Source: Chengkuizengella axinellae
Lineage (GTDB): Bacteria > Bacillota > Bacilli > Paenibacillales > KCTC-33759
Reading direction: 5' to 3'
Assembly (NCBI RefSeq): GCF_030730905.1
Contig: NZ_JAVAMP010000004.1
Span: forward strand, 62,001-126,000
DNA length: 64,000 nucleotides
Under the pieces are notes generated by a model. The model made no database searches. It was not told where the DNA came from and saw only the letters and a list, made by a program, of their open reading frames with translations. The position numbers and the translations under genes are program-made. Of this stretch, positions 35,635-45,247 are shown piece after piece (the first letter of the stretch is position 1; every line of letters starts with the position of its first letter).

Positions 35635-36813
35635 TCATTCATCCTGCTCACTTACATCACAAGCTATTAATGCAAGAAGTATCCAAATCAATGTATTTCT
35701 AATGCCATTATGAGTTAGTCCATAAATCATAATTCCGACAAATAAATAAAACTCTTCCCACTTATTATGTTTAAATACACTAATAATAATGAAACAGAAC
35801 AAAATAATCCCTATCACACCGTAGCATAATGCTAGATTTCCTAATGTAGAATGAAATTCGTATGTTTTATTGTATCTCCACCATGCCCCTTCTCCTCCCC
35901 CAAAAATTAAGTACTGTGGGTACATGATTAATCGGTCATAACCTCTATTTGATAGTTCTTGATCAGAATCTATATTTTTCCCTATGACTCTATTTTTAAA
36001 TCCATTATAAATATCAGAATTAGTAATCAAACTGCTGCCAGAATCGAACAGTACAGAAAAGCCAGTAACAATCACAATAGAGGTTAAGATTATCCAAATT
36101 AATTTCTTCCTCGTAAAATGAATTTTTCTGTTATGCTTCAATATATACCAGATCATAATTAAAATAGAAGCTGCAATAGCTGCCCTCGATAGAGAGATTA
36201 ATGCAAGGAATAAACATGAAATCAATGCAGAATTGAAAAATGGACCCTTGCTGTACATTTTTTTATTGCAAAAAATTAGAAGACATAAGGAAACAACACT
36301 GTAGTAGCCTAATTGATTTGGGTTATTGAAAAAACCAGTGTCTCTTCCTACAGACACTCCATTAAGCAACAGTATAAGTACTGTTTGGACTAATACCGAA
36401 ATTAATATACCGAAATAAACCGTTTTATATAATCGATCTCCAACTTTTTTATATAAAATAATTACTAGAAGACAGGCCAAAAAGTTAAAAATATAATATA
36501 ATGTTGGTTTATAAATTGATTCATCTAAAATGATTGTCCAAAGTATATTAATAATAGCAATGTATGAAATTAAAATTAAATTTAATAATAAGAAGCTGTG
36601 ATGGAATTTATTTATTCTCACTTTTAATCGATTGACAAGAATTGATAGTGAAAGTGCGGCTAGTAATAACATATCACCAATTTGGAGGGTACCACTTGGA
36701 AAAACATAAAAAGGTTTTGTAATAAAATATAATATAAATATCCCTAAAATAACTTTATAAGAAGATAAAGTTTTATTATTTCTGCTCTGTATTTCATTCA
36801 TTACTGTTTCCAT
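35635..36813 (-). CDS. wzy: Wzy-like polysaccharide polymerase / O-antigen ligase family
   Basis: 392-residue membrane protein with about ten helices. The O-antigen ligase/Wzy pattern is the large extracytoplasmic loop before the last helices (about 270-325) with YDRLIMYPQYLIFGGGEG and EFHSTLGNLALCYGVIG, preceded by the segment RDTGFFNNPNQLGYYSVVSL and SLSRAAIAASILIM. It should polymerise repeat units on the outer face of the membrane. AAGGTGG lies 9 bases before the ATG. Followed after 240 gene-free bases by the ATP-grasp gene, preceded by two glycosyltransferases in the same direction. Confidence 0.82.
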   Translation of the reverse strand: METVMNEIQSRNNKTLSSYKVILGIFILYFITKPFYVFPSGTLQIGDMLLLAALSLSILVNRLKVRINKFHHSFLLLNLILISYIAIINILWTIILDESIYKPTLYYIFNFLACLLVIILYKKVGDRLYKTVYFGILISVLVQTVLILLLNGVSVGRDTGFFNNPNQLGYYSVVSLCLLIFCNKKMYSKGPFFNSALISCLFLALISLSRAAIAASILIMIWYILKHNRKIHFTRKKLIWIILTSIVIVTGFSVLFDSGSSLITNSDIYNGFKNRVIGKNIDSDQELSNRGYDRLIMYPQYLIFGGGEGAWWRYNKTYEFHSTLGNLALCYGVIGIILFCFIIISVFKHNKWEEFYLFVGIMIYGLTHNGIRNTLIWILLALIACDVSEQDE

Positions 36814-36862
36814 TCTAATGTTCCACCTTTTTTATTTAATACGTAGTGATTTGAAGCACCGT

Positions 36863-38050
36863 TCATTCGACTACATACTTAAACTCCTTCATGGTATCTT
36901 GCTTAAATTTGCTTAAAAAGTAACTTCTCCTAATATCTAGCTCCTGCTGATTATATTTTTTTGAAGTATTAAAATTTGTTCTTGCTTGACCACTCATTTC
37001 TTCCTTATCAGTTAATAAATCAATCATTTTTATAACTAAGTCATTGACACTTCCCTTACTAAAAATATACTCTTTGTCTACTAACTCTGGGATACCCCCT
37101 GCATTTGATCCAATAACAGGGCATGCTCTGCTCATAGCTTCTAACACTGCTCTAGGTAACCCCTCTTGTTTACTAGGCTGTATATAGACATCAATATTGT
37201 CCATCCATGAAAAAATTTTATGGTGTGGCACTGCCCCTAAAAACACAAGCTTATCTTCTATTCCTAGTTTTTGAGCGATAGATCTTAAGTAAGTATGATC
37301 TCCATTCCCTGCCAACTGATATTCAACATCATACCCCTGTTTACTTAATCTAGATAAAGCTTCTATCACATATTGCTGCCCTTTAAACTTCACATTTACA
37401 GCTGCTGCAGTCCCAAACACAATTTTATTCGTTATGCTAAAGGAATTAATTTTCTCTAATCTATCCTTAAACACCTGATCCTCGAAAATATCAATCTTTA
37501 CATTTGAGCAGCTTATATTCATCCCATTTGTAGGGTATCTATTTTGAAGGAACTGATTGGTTACATACAGTACATAAGGGGCATTTTTGACTATTTTTTT
37601 TAATTTATAATATGAAAATGGAGCTAACATTTTTCCTGTTATACGTCCATAATTCCATAAAGCATCCCAAGGACAAGCAACCACTTCAATGACATAAGGT
37701 TTGTTTGTTTTCTTCGCATACTCTACCGCAATCGATCCAATTGAACTTGATCTAGCAATGACACAATCTGCTTTTTCTACTTCGCTTTTAATGATTTTCC
37801 TAGCCTCAAAAATCTTATGGACTTTTTTAATAGATTTAAAATTTGGAATATTTATGAATTCCACATTTTCCGTAGTAGATAAAGACATTTTATTCGTTTG
37901 TTTATTCACTACCTGTTGTCTTGATATGAAATGAACCTTATCAAAGATACTTGTATATCTTAATAAAACATCTTTAGGAAAACTTCCATTGCTATAATAG
38001 TCACCATGAAATTTATAAAAGATATGATCATGTGCAAATAGTAACTTCAT
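36863..38050 (-). CDS. Glycosyltransferase family 4
   Basis: 395-residue cytoplasmic GT-B retaining glycosyltransferase. The N-terminal acceptor domain starts KLLFAHDHIFYKFHGDYY. The C-terminal donor domain has LVFLGAVPHHKIFSWMDNID, QPSKQEGLPRAVLEAMSRAC (the E-x7-E motif) and GSNAGGIPELV, all typical of GT4. It adds one sugar to the lipid-linked repeat; donor and acceptor cannot be read. AGGGAGGG lies upstream of the ATG. It lies 20 bases after the other GT4 gene and 49 bases before wzy. Confidence 0.9.
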   Translation of the reverse strand: MKLLFAHDHIFYKFHGDYYSNGSFPKDVLLRYTSIFDKVHFISRQQVVNKQTNKMSLSTTENVEFINIPNFKSIKKVHKIFEARKIIKSEVEKADCVIARSSSIGSIAVEYAKKTNKPYVIEVVACPWDALWNYGRITGKMLAPFSYYKLKKIVKNAPYVLYVTNQFLQNRYPTNGMNISCSNVKIDIFEDQVFKDRLEKINSFSITNKIVFGTAAAVNVKFKGQQYVIEALSRLSKQGYDVEYQLAGNGDHTYLRSIAQKLGIEDKLVFLGAVPHHKIFSWMDNIDVYIQPSKQEGLPRAVLEAMSRACPVIGSNAGGIPELVDKEYIFSKGSVNDLVIKMIDLLTDKEEMSGQARTNFNTSKKYNQQELDIRRSYFLSKFKQDTMKEFKYVVE

Positions 38051-38070
38051 ATCTACTTCCCTCCCTCATA

Positions 38071-39306
38071 CTATAAAGTTTCTGCCCTTTTTTCGTGGTA
38101 TGTATTTCTGTGTGGGATTTTAAGTAATGTTTCATAATACTGATGAATTCTTTGTGCTACAATCGCTTCTGTAAAGTGATCCTCAATTCTTTTCCTTGCA
38201 TTTATCCCATATTCCATTAACTTACTTTGAGATTGTTCTTCCATCCACTCACTCATTCTCCGTGCTAAAGTACTAACATCGTTCAATTCAACCAATTCAC
38301 CTGTTTCTGAATCTGTAACTAATTCTTTTGTCCCTAAAACATTCGTTGCCAACACTGGCTTTAAAAAGACCATAGACTCCATTATGATTCTAGGAATCCC
38401 TTCCTTCTCAGAGGTCAATAACACAGCATCTGCAATCTGAATGTAATTGTAAATATTTTCTGTATAACCTAAAAAAATAATTTTGTTTCTAATCCCTAAT
38501 TCATCAGCCAAATCTACAATGCTTTGTTTAAGAATACCTTCTCCTGCGAGTATTACTTTAAAATTAAGATCTTGATTCATTTGATTCACAGCTTGGATCA
38601 ACATTTTATGGTTTTTTACGGGTTCCATCCTAGCACCCATTAAAAAAATGAACTCATTTTGTGAAAGGCCCATGCTCTTTTTTAAGCTTGTCTTTTCCGA
38701 ATCATTCAACCTTGGGATAAGATCGAGCTTTTCTAAAGGAACACCATTTCCTTCATAACCAGTTAACAATTTTTTGGGTACAAATTTTTGTATGGTTTTC
38801 AAATCCTCAACATTTTGAGAAAAGTATGCATGGCTAAACCAACTAGCTGTTTTCTCCAACCATTTATATAAGTGATAAGACAACGTAGATTGACCTTTAT
38901 AGAATGGAAGCCCATGGCTAGTATGTGCTACAATTTTTTTCCCTGCTAAAAAAGCTGCAACTCTACCAATAAACCCTGCTTTTGCTGTATGTGTATGAAC
39001 AATGTCATAATTGCTGTTTTTTAACAATTTATAAACTTCCAAGATACTTTTAATATCCTCAATGATGTGAATACTGCGAGAAATATGGACAGGAATGTGC
39101 TTAAAGCCCTCTAATTCAATTTCAGCTGCTAGACCAGTATCTGTAGACATAAAATCTACTTCATATCCGAGTTTCTGCAACTCCTTCATTTTATCCATCA
39201 ACATTTTGGTTATCGTAATATCAATCGTGCTTATATGAAGGACTTTATGGTTCTCCGAACTAACTATCGATTCATTATTCATCATATTCAAAAGAGTATT
39301 TTGCAC
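38071..39306 (-). CDS. Glycosyltransferase family 4 (EpsD/CapM-like)
   Basis: 411 residues, GT-B fold. HTHTAKAGFIGRVAAFLAGK (about 104-123) in the N-terminal domain is characteristic of the EpsD/CapM/PglA group; the C-terminal half has MGARMEPVKNHKMLIQA, LGYTENIYNYIQIADAV and the E-x7-E segment EKEGIPRIIMESM. Members transfer a hexose or acetamido sugar to the undecaprenyl-linked acceptor. The start is GTG with AAAGGAG 7 bases upstream. First gene after the strong terminator that closes the rml part, so it probably heads a new unit: GT4, GT4, wzy. Confidence 0.9.
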   Translation of the reverse strand: MQNTLLNMMNNESIVSSENHKVLHISTIDITITKMLMDKMKELQKLGYEVDFMSTDTGLAAEIELEGFKHIPVHISRSIHIIEDIKSILEVYKLLKNSNYDIVHTHTAKAGFIGRVAAFLAGKKIVAHTSHGLPFYKGQSTLSYHLYKWLEKTASWFSHAYFSQNVEDLKTIQKFVPKKLLTGYEGNGVPLEKLDLIPRLNDSEKTSLKKSMGLSQNEFIFLMGARMEPVKNHKMLIQAVNQMNQDLNFKVILAGEGILKQSIVDLADELGIRNKIIFLGYTENIYNYIQIADAVLLTSEKEGIPRIIMESMVFLKPVLATNVLGTKELVTDSETGELVELNDVSTLARRMSEWMEEQSQSKLMEYGINARKRIEDHFTEAIVAQRIHQYYETLLKIPHRNTYHEKRAETL

Positions 39307-39430
39307 ATATAATCTCCTTTACTTAAATCTAGTTGGGACAAGTAATGTTCTACTCTTCCATATGTATGAAGGACGTTCTTTCTTTATTCCAATCTATTTA
39401 TATTTGGTTCAAATATTTTACTAGATATAC

Positions 39431-39483
39431 AAAAAGGAAGAGGAGTTATGAACTGTAAATGTTCATAACTCCTCTTCCTTTTT
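39431..39483 (-). terminator. Very strong terminator after rmlB
   Basis: Perfect 23-bp inverted repeat (AAAAAGGAAGAGGAG... / ...CTCCTCTTCCTTTTT) with a 7-base loop, 58 bases after the rmlB stop. T-runs lie on both sides. Confidence 0.93.
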
Positions 39484-39540
39484 ATACATAATATAACTTT
39501 ATTTATTATATTTAAATACATTTTCGTAGTAATTTAAATG

Positions 39541-40548
39541 TTAGAATGACATAATCCAACTTTTATGATTTAAATACCAATCAATTGTCTCTTTTATTCC
39601 TTCTTCAAAAGTATAGGAAGGTTTCCATCCCAACTGAGTCGTGATTTTAGTATTATCAATAGCATATCTCCGATCATGACCTGGTCGATCCTCTATATGT
39701 TTTATTAAATAGTCTGGTTTATTCAATGTTTTAAGTATTTGTTTTACAATATCTATATTCGTTCGTTCATTATTTCCGCCAATATTATAAATCTCTCCAA
39801 TTACTCCATAATGTAGTACAGTATCAATTGCACGACAATGATCAAACACATGCAGCCAATCTCTTACCTGCATTCCATCACCATAAATAGGTAATACTTT
39901 ATTTTGAAAAGCTTGACAGATCATTAAAGGTATTAATTTTTCAAGAAACTGATAAGGGCCATAATTATTACTGCAACGGGTTATATTTACTGGCATTCCA
40001 TACGTTTCATGATAAGCTCTCACTATCATATCTGCACTTGCTTTTGAAGCTGAATAAGGACTATTCGGCATTAATGGAGTGGTTTCAATAAACTTTCCTG
40101 TTTTCCCCAGTGTCCCATAGACTTCATCGGTAGACACTTGTAAAAACTTCACTCCATCTTTATATTCTTTACAATATTTATTGCTGGGGTTTATTTTCCA
40201 ATGTTTTTTTGCCACAGCTAACAATACTTGAGTTCCTATTATATTCGTGGTCAAGAACAATTCTGGTTCATCAATACTTCGATCCACATGGCTTTCAGCA
40301 GCAAAGTTAATCACGGTATCAATTCCAAATGAAGCAAATACTTGATCCATCTTGGTTCTATCCCTTATGTCTGCTTTTACAAATGTATAGTTTGGATTAT
40401 CCTCTATAGACTTTAAGTTCTCTAAATTCCCTGCATAAGTCAAAGAATCAACATTAATCACCTGATAATTAGTGTATTGCTTTAACATCATTGTGATAAA
40501 GTTGCTGCCTATAAAACCAGCACCGCCAGTAACTAATATCTTTTTCAT
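39541..40548 (-). CDS. rmlB: dTDP-glucose 4,6-dehydratase (intact copy)
   Basis: Second enzyme of dTDP-L-rhamnose synthesis, 335 residues. NAD-binding GGAGFIGSNF (8-17), catalytic STDEVYG (Thr, Asp, Glu, about 140-146), YSASKAS (Tyr-x3-Lys), [14 protein letters not shown] and GDGMQVRDWLHV are all in place. AGGAGG lies 5 bases before the ATG and overlaps the stop of the broken flippase gene. It has a broken paralogue at 52395-53401; this copy has all catalytic residues, so it should carry the function. It works with rmlA and rmlC-rmlD just upstream. Confidence 0.95.
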   Translation of the reverse strand: MKKILVTGGAGFIGSNFITMMLKQYTNYQVINVDSLTYAGNLENLKSIEDNPNYTFVKADIRDRTKMDQVFASFGIDTVINFAAESHVDRSIDEPELFLTTNIIGTQVLLAVAKKHWKINPSNKYCKEYKDGVKFLQVSTDEVYGTLGKTGKFIETTPLMPNSPYSASKASADMIVRAYHETYGMPVNITRCSNNYGPYQFLEKLIPLMICQAFQNKVLPIYGDGMQVRDWLHVFDHCRAIDTVLHYGVIGEIYNIGGNNERTNIDIVKQILKTLNKPDYLIKHIEDRPGHDRRYAIDNTKITTQLGWKPSYTFEEGIKETIDWYLNHKSWIMSF

Positions 40549-40557
40549 AATTTCCTC

Positions 40558-41974
40558 CTATGCTTTAATAAATAACTTTGCATGTTTCATCGTACCCATG
40601 AGTTCCTCTTTCTTTATAAGCAAATAAGTCAAATAAGCTCCTCCATATACTAAAACGCTAACCCAAGAGTCGATGAACCAGCCAGATAAAACAAAAATGA
40701 ATACAATTATGATTTCCAATATAATATCTTTATTAATGGAAATCTCTAAGATTTTAGCGAGTAACAATTCTGCTAGTACAGATCTAAATACTAGAAGCAA
40801 TACGATCGAAGAAATCGCTAGATCTAGATTTTTCAACAGTATAGTAGTGATGATTGTGAGAATACAACTTAAAACAAAAGAGATAAAATTAATTATTAAC
40901 ATTAGCTTTTCTTTTCGCAAAGTTTTCAAGTATGTATTAATCAACAGTGACATCTTACCTTCATAAACAAACAATGGAAACAGCAAGGCCATGTAATTCA
41001 AACTATCTGCATATTGGGGGAGCCAAACCTGCAGGACTACTTTTAAAGGAAAATAGAAGATTAAAACAGCTAATTCAGTGGTCATCAACAAATTTCTCAT
41101 CGTTATATATACTTGGCAGCCTCTCCTCATCCGTCCTTCTTAAAACCGGAAACATAATAATACCCATAGCATTTATAAATAACATCATAAGATTCGATAT
41201 ACTTAATGTCAGAGATACTTTTCCAAAGGTGCTTACATCCCACGTACGTTCAATTCCGAATCTCACATTTCCTATAATCAACATACTCGCTATGTTAGAA
41301 AACATTAACTTGATCCCAACACTGACGTTTATGACCGTTTCTTTAAAACTAAAATAAAATGTAGATATTCTATGAATAACTAGGTCTCTACAGCAATAGA
41401 TTGCATAAAGTAATGATATAAATTTCCCGATTATATCTGCGATAATCATAAACTTAAAGTCTCTAATTCCAATAAGCAGAAAGGTAATAATCAGTATCAT
41501 ATATAAGAGTTTATCCATGATTGTAATTTGAGCATATTCTTTAATTCTATTTGTGCTTTGAAGTATTAACTGCAACATGACTCTTGCATTTACAATCAAC
41601 AAAACAAAAGCAATGGTCTGAAATATAAAAACTTTATTGATATTGGATACAAACAAGGAAGAATATACAAATATAAATGATGTAAAAATGGCTTGTGACA
41701 TCATTAACATGATAAATTGTGAATAAAATAATGGCTTATCAAGCTTTTCATAATCTTTACCGCCATATCTTAAATAGATTCCATCATTCCAACCAAAATG
41801 AAGGAAACCCACATAAGAAACATAAAAAATATATAGCTGCCAATAACCATACTCTTCTACACCGATTAATTTAGGTATAATTAGAACGATTAAAATCGAT
41901 ATGATGAATGAAACTAAATTCGATGTTAATGAATATGAGAAATTTTTCATAAAATGAATGAATTTTTTATTCAA
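40558..41974 (-). pseudogene. wzx: Wzx-type flippase, frameshifted in a TA repeat
   Basis: Polysaccharide exporter of the MATE/Wzx type (about 14 helices, roughly 470 residues if joined), split by one frameshift. The first frame (41075-41974, TTG start) runs to FPVLRRTDEERLPSIY and then leaves the family; the second frame (stop at 40558) resumes with ITMRNLLMTTELAVLIF. The change lies in TATATATA (about 41105-41112 in the plus sequence): adding one TA restores SIYITMRN. This could be a true null mutation, a slippage-prone switch or a sequencing error. Both halves otherwise look undamaged. A second flippase is seen at the right edge of the window and could replace it. Confidence 0.82.
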
Positions 41975-41992
41975 TATTCCATCCCCAACACT

Positions 41993-43390
41993 CTACTTAT
42001 TTTCTCTCTCTGAATTCAAATAACGTTCCAAAGCCAGTTTCCAATCAGGTAATAAAGAAAAGCCATTGTTAATTAAATTCTGTTTAGACAATTTTGAATT
42101 GTAGGGTCTTTTTGCCCTCGTTGGATAATTCACAGATGGAATAGGATTCACCTTCACACTTATTTCTTCTCTCTTCATTATCTCCAAAGCAAATTCATAC
42201 CAGCTGCAATAACCTTCATTTACTCCATGATAAATTCCATAATGTTTCGTTTGAATCAAATCGCAAATCAAAGCTGCCAAATCTTTTGTGTATGTTGGTG
42301 CACCTATTTGATCATTCACTACACTAATTTCATCTTTATTCGCTGCTAACTTCATCATCGTTTTAACGAAATTTTTTCCATTTCTACCATAAAGCCATGA
42401 GGTCCTTACGATAAAGTATTTATCTAATCGTTCTTTTACAACCTCCTCACCCTTTTCCTTAGTATAGCCATAATAGTTAACAGCATATGTAGGTTTATCC
42501 TCAGAGTGGGGTTCTGTTCCTTCTCCGTTAAAAACATAATCTGAACTGATGTACACCATTTTTGCATCATTTTTTTTACTAGCTATTGCTAAATTTCTTG
42601 TACCTTCTACATTAACTGCATAACAAGTTTTCCTATCCTCTTCAGCCTCATCTACTGATGTGTAAGCAGCACAATGTACGATGACGTCTGGTTTGATTGA
42701 AGTGATATATTCTAAAGTCTGTTGTTCATCCGTAATGTCAAAGTCATGACGACTGACACCTATACACTCAATTCCAATAGATGAAAATTTTTGTACAACG
42801 TCATAACCTAGTTGGCCATTTGCACCTGTAACAAGTACTTTGATGCTAAAATTTGCATCACATTCATCGAATAATGAAGCCCTTAAATCTTTGTCTGATA
42901 AAATCGGATGCTTATGACCCCACTGAATGTTCAACTCGGGATCATTATATTTAATACTCCTGTCATGCTCTTTGGAGTAATATTCATCTACTTTATACTG
43001 AACTTCTACATTGTCTGTCATGGTTAAGAATGCATGTCCAAACCCCTTAGGAATGAGTAGCTGTTTTTTATTTTCTTCTGAGAGTTCTATGCTAAACCAT
43101 TGCTTGTAAGTATCTGAACCTTTTCTTAGATCTACAACTGTATCTATAATGGTTCCTTTCGTACATCTAATCATCTTTGTTTGAGCTTTCGGATTAGTTT
43201 GAAAGTGAATTCCTCTTAAAGTCCCTTTTTGAGAAGAATAAGATTGATTGTCTTGAATAAAATCGATATCAATACCCTGCTCAACAAATTTATTTTTAGT
43301 ATAGGATTCCGTAAACCAGCCTCTATGATCTCCATAGACATCCGTTTCTATAATCAAAAGCCCTTTAAATCTAGTTTTCGTCACTTTCAT
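41993..43390 (-). CDS. rmlCD: Fused dTDP-4-dehydrorhamnose 3,5-epimerase / reductase
   Basis: 465 residues joining two enzymes. Residues 1-181 are RmlC: GDHRGWFTESY, GTLRGIHFQ (with the catalytic His) and LIPKGFGHAFLTM. Residues 183-465 are RmlD: KVLVTGANGQLGYDV, CAAYTSVDEAEED, ISSDYVFNG, YGYTKEKGEE (Tyr-x3-Lys) and VVNDQIGAPTYTKDLA. The linker DECDANFSI is only a few residues long and there is no stop or start between them. The fusion would channel dTDP-4-keto-rhamnose to dTDP-L-rhamnose. AAAGGAG lies 10 bases before the ATG. It follows rmlA by 37 bases. Confidence 0.94.
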   Translation of the reverse strand: MKVTKTRFKGLLIIETDVYGDHRGWFTESYTKNKFVEQGIDIDFIQDNQSYSSQKGTLRGIHFQTNPKAQTKMIRCTKGTIIDTVVDLRKGSDTYKQWFSIELSEENKKQLLIPKGFGHAFLTMTDNVEVQYKVDEYYSKEHDRSIKYNDPELNIQWGHKHPILSDKDLRASLFDECDANFSIKVLVTGANGQLGYDVVQKFSSIGIECIGVSRHDFDITDEQQTLEYITSIKPDVIVHCAAYTSVDEAEEDRKTCYAVNVEGTRNLAIASKKNDAKMVYISSDYVFNGEGTEPHSEDKPTYAVNYYGYTKEKGEEVVKERLDKYFIVRTSWLYGRNGKNFVKTMMKLAANKDEISVVNDQIGAPTYTKDLAALICDLIQTKHYGIYHGVNEGYCSWYEFALEIMKREEISVKVNPIPSVNYPTRAKRPYNSKLSKQNLINNGFSLLPDWKLALERYLNSERENK

Positions 43391-43427
43391 AGTATGTCTA
43401 CTCCTTTGTCACAAAATGCTTTCAAAT

Positions 43428-44312
43428 TTAGTATCGTATTTTCCCCTCTGCAACCCGCTTTAAGTGTTTTCCATATGGAGATTTCCCGTAAATCTCAGCG
43501 GATCTTAAAATGGTCTCTTTGTCTATCCACTTGTTAATGTACGCAATTTCCTCAGGAGCGGAGATCTTAATCCCTTGTCTTTTTTCAATCATTTGGACAA
43601 AATCCGTTGCTTCAATAAGGCTGTCCACAGTACCACTATCTAACCAAGCATATCCTCTTCCTAAAAGTTGTACATTTAGACTTTTATTATTTAAGTACGT
43701 TTGGTTTAAATCTGTAATCTCCAACTCTCCTCTCAAGGAAGGTTGGACTTTTTTTGCATATTCTACTACTCTATTATCATAAAAATATAAACCTGTTATG
43801 CAGTAATTAGATTTAGGTTCCTCGGGTTTTTCTTCCAAAGATATGACTTTTCCATCCTCATCAAATTCCACTACACCAAATCGCTCAGGATCTTGAACAT
43901 TATACCCAAAAATAGTTGCTTCCCCGTTTTCAGCTTTATCAACAGCTTCTTTCAGCTTGTTTTTTAAACCGTTACCATAAAAAATATTGTCTCCTAATAC
44001 CATGGCACACGAATGGTTTTCAATAAATTCCTCACCAATAATAAAAGCTTGTGCAAGTCCATCAGGAGATGGCTGTTCCTTGTAAAATAACTTAATGCCA
44101 AATTGACTACCGTTTCCCAACAATTTTTCGAAATTAGGAAGGTCCTGCGGAGTTGATATAATTAAAATTTCCTGTATACCAGCCAGCATTAAAGTAGAAA
44201 GAGGGTAATAAATCATTGGTTTATCATAAACTGGAAGTAACTGTTTACTTATCGCAGATGTTAAAGGGTATAATCGTGTACCTAACCCTCCTGCTAAAAT
44301 GATGCCCTTCAT
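43428..44312 (-). CDS. rmlA: Glucose-1-phosphate thymidylyltransferase
   Basis: First enzyme of dTDP-L-rhamnose synthesis, 294 residues. Nucleotide-binding [16 protein letters not shown] (3-18), [27 protein letters not shown] (metal Asp) and the [10 protein letters not shown] and [10 protein letters not shown] segments are those of RmlA. The start has GGAGG 8 bases upstream; the frame extends five codons further without a better start. Its ATG overlaps the stop of the glycosyltransferase gene (ATGA), so they are coupled. Confidence 0.95.
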   Translation of the reverse strand: MKGIILAGGLGTRLYPLTSAISKQLLPVYDKPMIYYPLSTLMLAGIQEILIISTPQDLPNFEKLLGNGSQFGIKLFYKEQPSPDGLAQAFIIGEEFIENHSCAMVLGDNIFYGNGLKNKLKEAVDKAENGEATIFGYNVQDPERFGVVEFDEDGKVISLEEKPEEPKSNYCITGLYFYDNRVVEYAKKVQPSLRGELEITDLNQTYLNNKSLNVQLLGRGYAWLDSGTVDSLIEATDFVQMIEKRQGIKISAPEEIAYINKWIDKETILRSAEIYGKSPYGKHLKRVAEGKIRY

Positions 44313-45139
44313 AATAACTTCCTCCAATATAAACTTACATAATCATGTCGAGTTAACAATCTGATAATACGACCCATATATATCAGATACAAATCACCTG
44401 AACTTCTTTTTAATAAATATTTTTCATATTTAGCTACTTCTTTATTGATCTTTTTATATTTATGAAAACATTCAGCAGATGATTTGAAAAAATCTGTCTT
44501 TTCTGTGTAATTATTTTCATGTACCCTATAATTAAATAATGGTTCTTTAATATATTTTATTTTCTTGCTTTTCCGATTCCAAAATAAGTCAATGAACAAA
44601 TAAGCGTCATCTGAGCCCATCGTTTCTGTTTCTATAAACTCCGAAAATGCTTCTTTTTTAACAATTAGCTGCCCAATTGTTTTGAAAAAATTACCATACT
44701 TAAACATTTGTTTGGGTGATAATATTTTGATGTATTGTGAAAATAATAGATTATAACCTGTTGTAAGTTTATTTTTTTCACATAAGTTATAGTTAAATAT
44801 AATCGCATCATAACTCTTTTGTATGTATGAGTATACCTTCTTATAAAAGTTCTCCTCTATCCAATCATCTTGATCTATAAAGTGTAAATGTGAATAATTT
44901 GCTAGTTTCTTACCCTTATTTCTGCTATAAGCGATACCCTCATTTAATTGGTTATTAATAATTCTTAATTTACTGCTTAATATCAAATATCTAGATATAT
45001 CTTCCTCAGGGCTGTCGTTTATAATAATGATTTCATAATTCATACTACTTATTTCTAAAGCACGGTTCACAGTTTCAATTGTTTCCTTTATATATTTTTC
45101 CCCTTTATAATATGGTATGATAACACTAATTCCCTTCAC
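44309..45139 (-). CDS. Glycosyltransferase family 2
   Basis: 276-residue GT-A transferase. [19 protein letters not shown] at the N-terminus, [12 protein letters not shown] (nucleotide-binding Asp), [13 protein letters not shown] and [13 protein letters not shown] (the DxD-like metal site QDDW) are typical of GT2. The chain then has a basic C-terminus without membrane helices. Start choice: GAGGTGA lies 5 bases before the GTG used; another GTG three codons earlier overlaps that site. The donor sugar is not predictable. It is coupled to rmlA, so rhamnose transfer is possible but unproven. Confidence 0.87.
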   Translation of the reverse strand: MKGISVIIPYYKGEKYIKETIETVNRALEISSMNYEIIIINDSPEEDISRYLILSSKLRIINNQLNEGIAYSRNKGKKLANYSHLHFIDQDDWIEENFYKKVYSYIQKSYDAIIFNYNLCEKNKLTTGYNLLFSQYIKILSPKQMFKYGNFFKTIGQLIVKKEAFSEFIETETMGSDDAYLFIDLFWNRKSKKIKYIKEPLFNYRVHENNYTEKTDFFKSSAECFHKYKKINKEVAKYEKYLLKRSSGDLYLIYMGRIIRLLTRHDYVSLYWRKLL

Positions 45140-45247
45140 TCCACTCACCTCATGAACTCAAAATTAACAATAAGATTTTCAATCATTTCTAGTAATACTA
45201 TTTATACTTATTACCACCCTATTACTAATATGACTAAATATGAAAAC

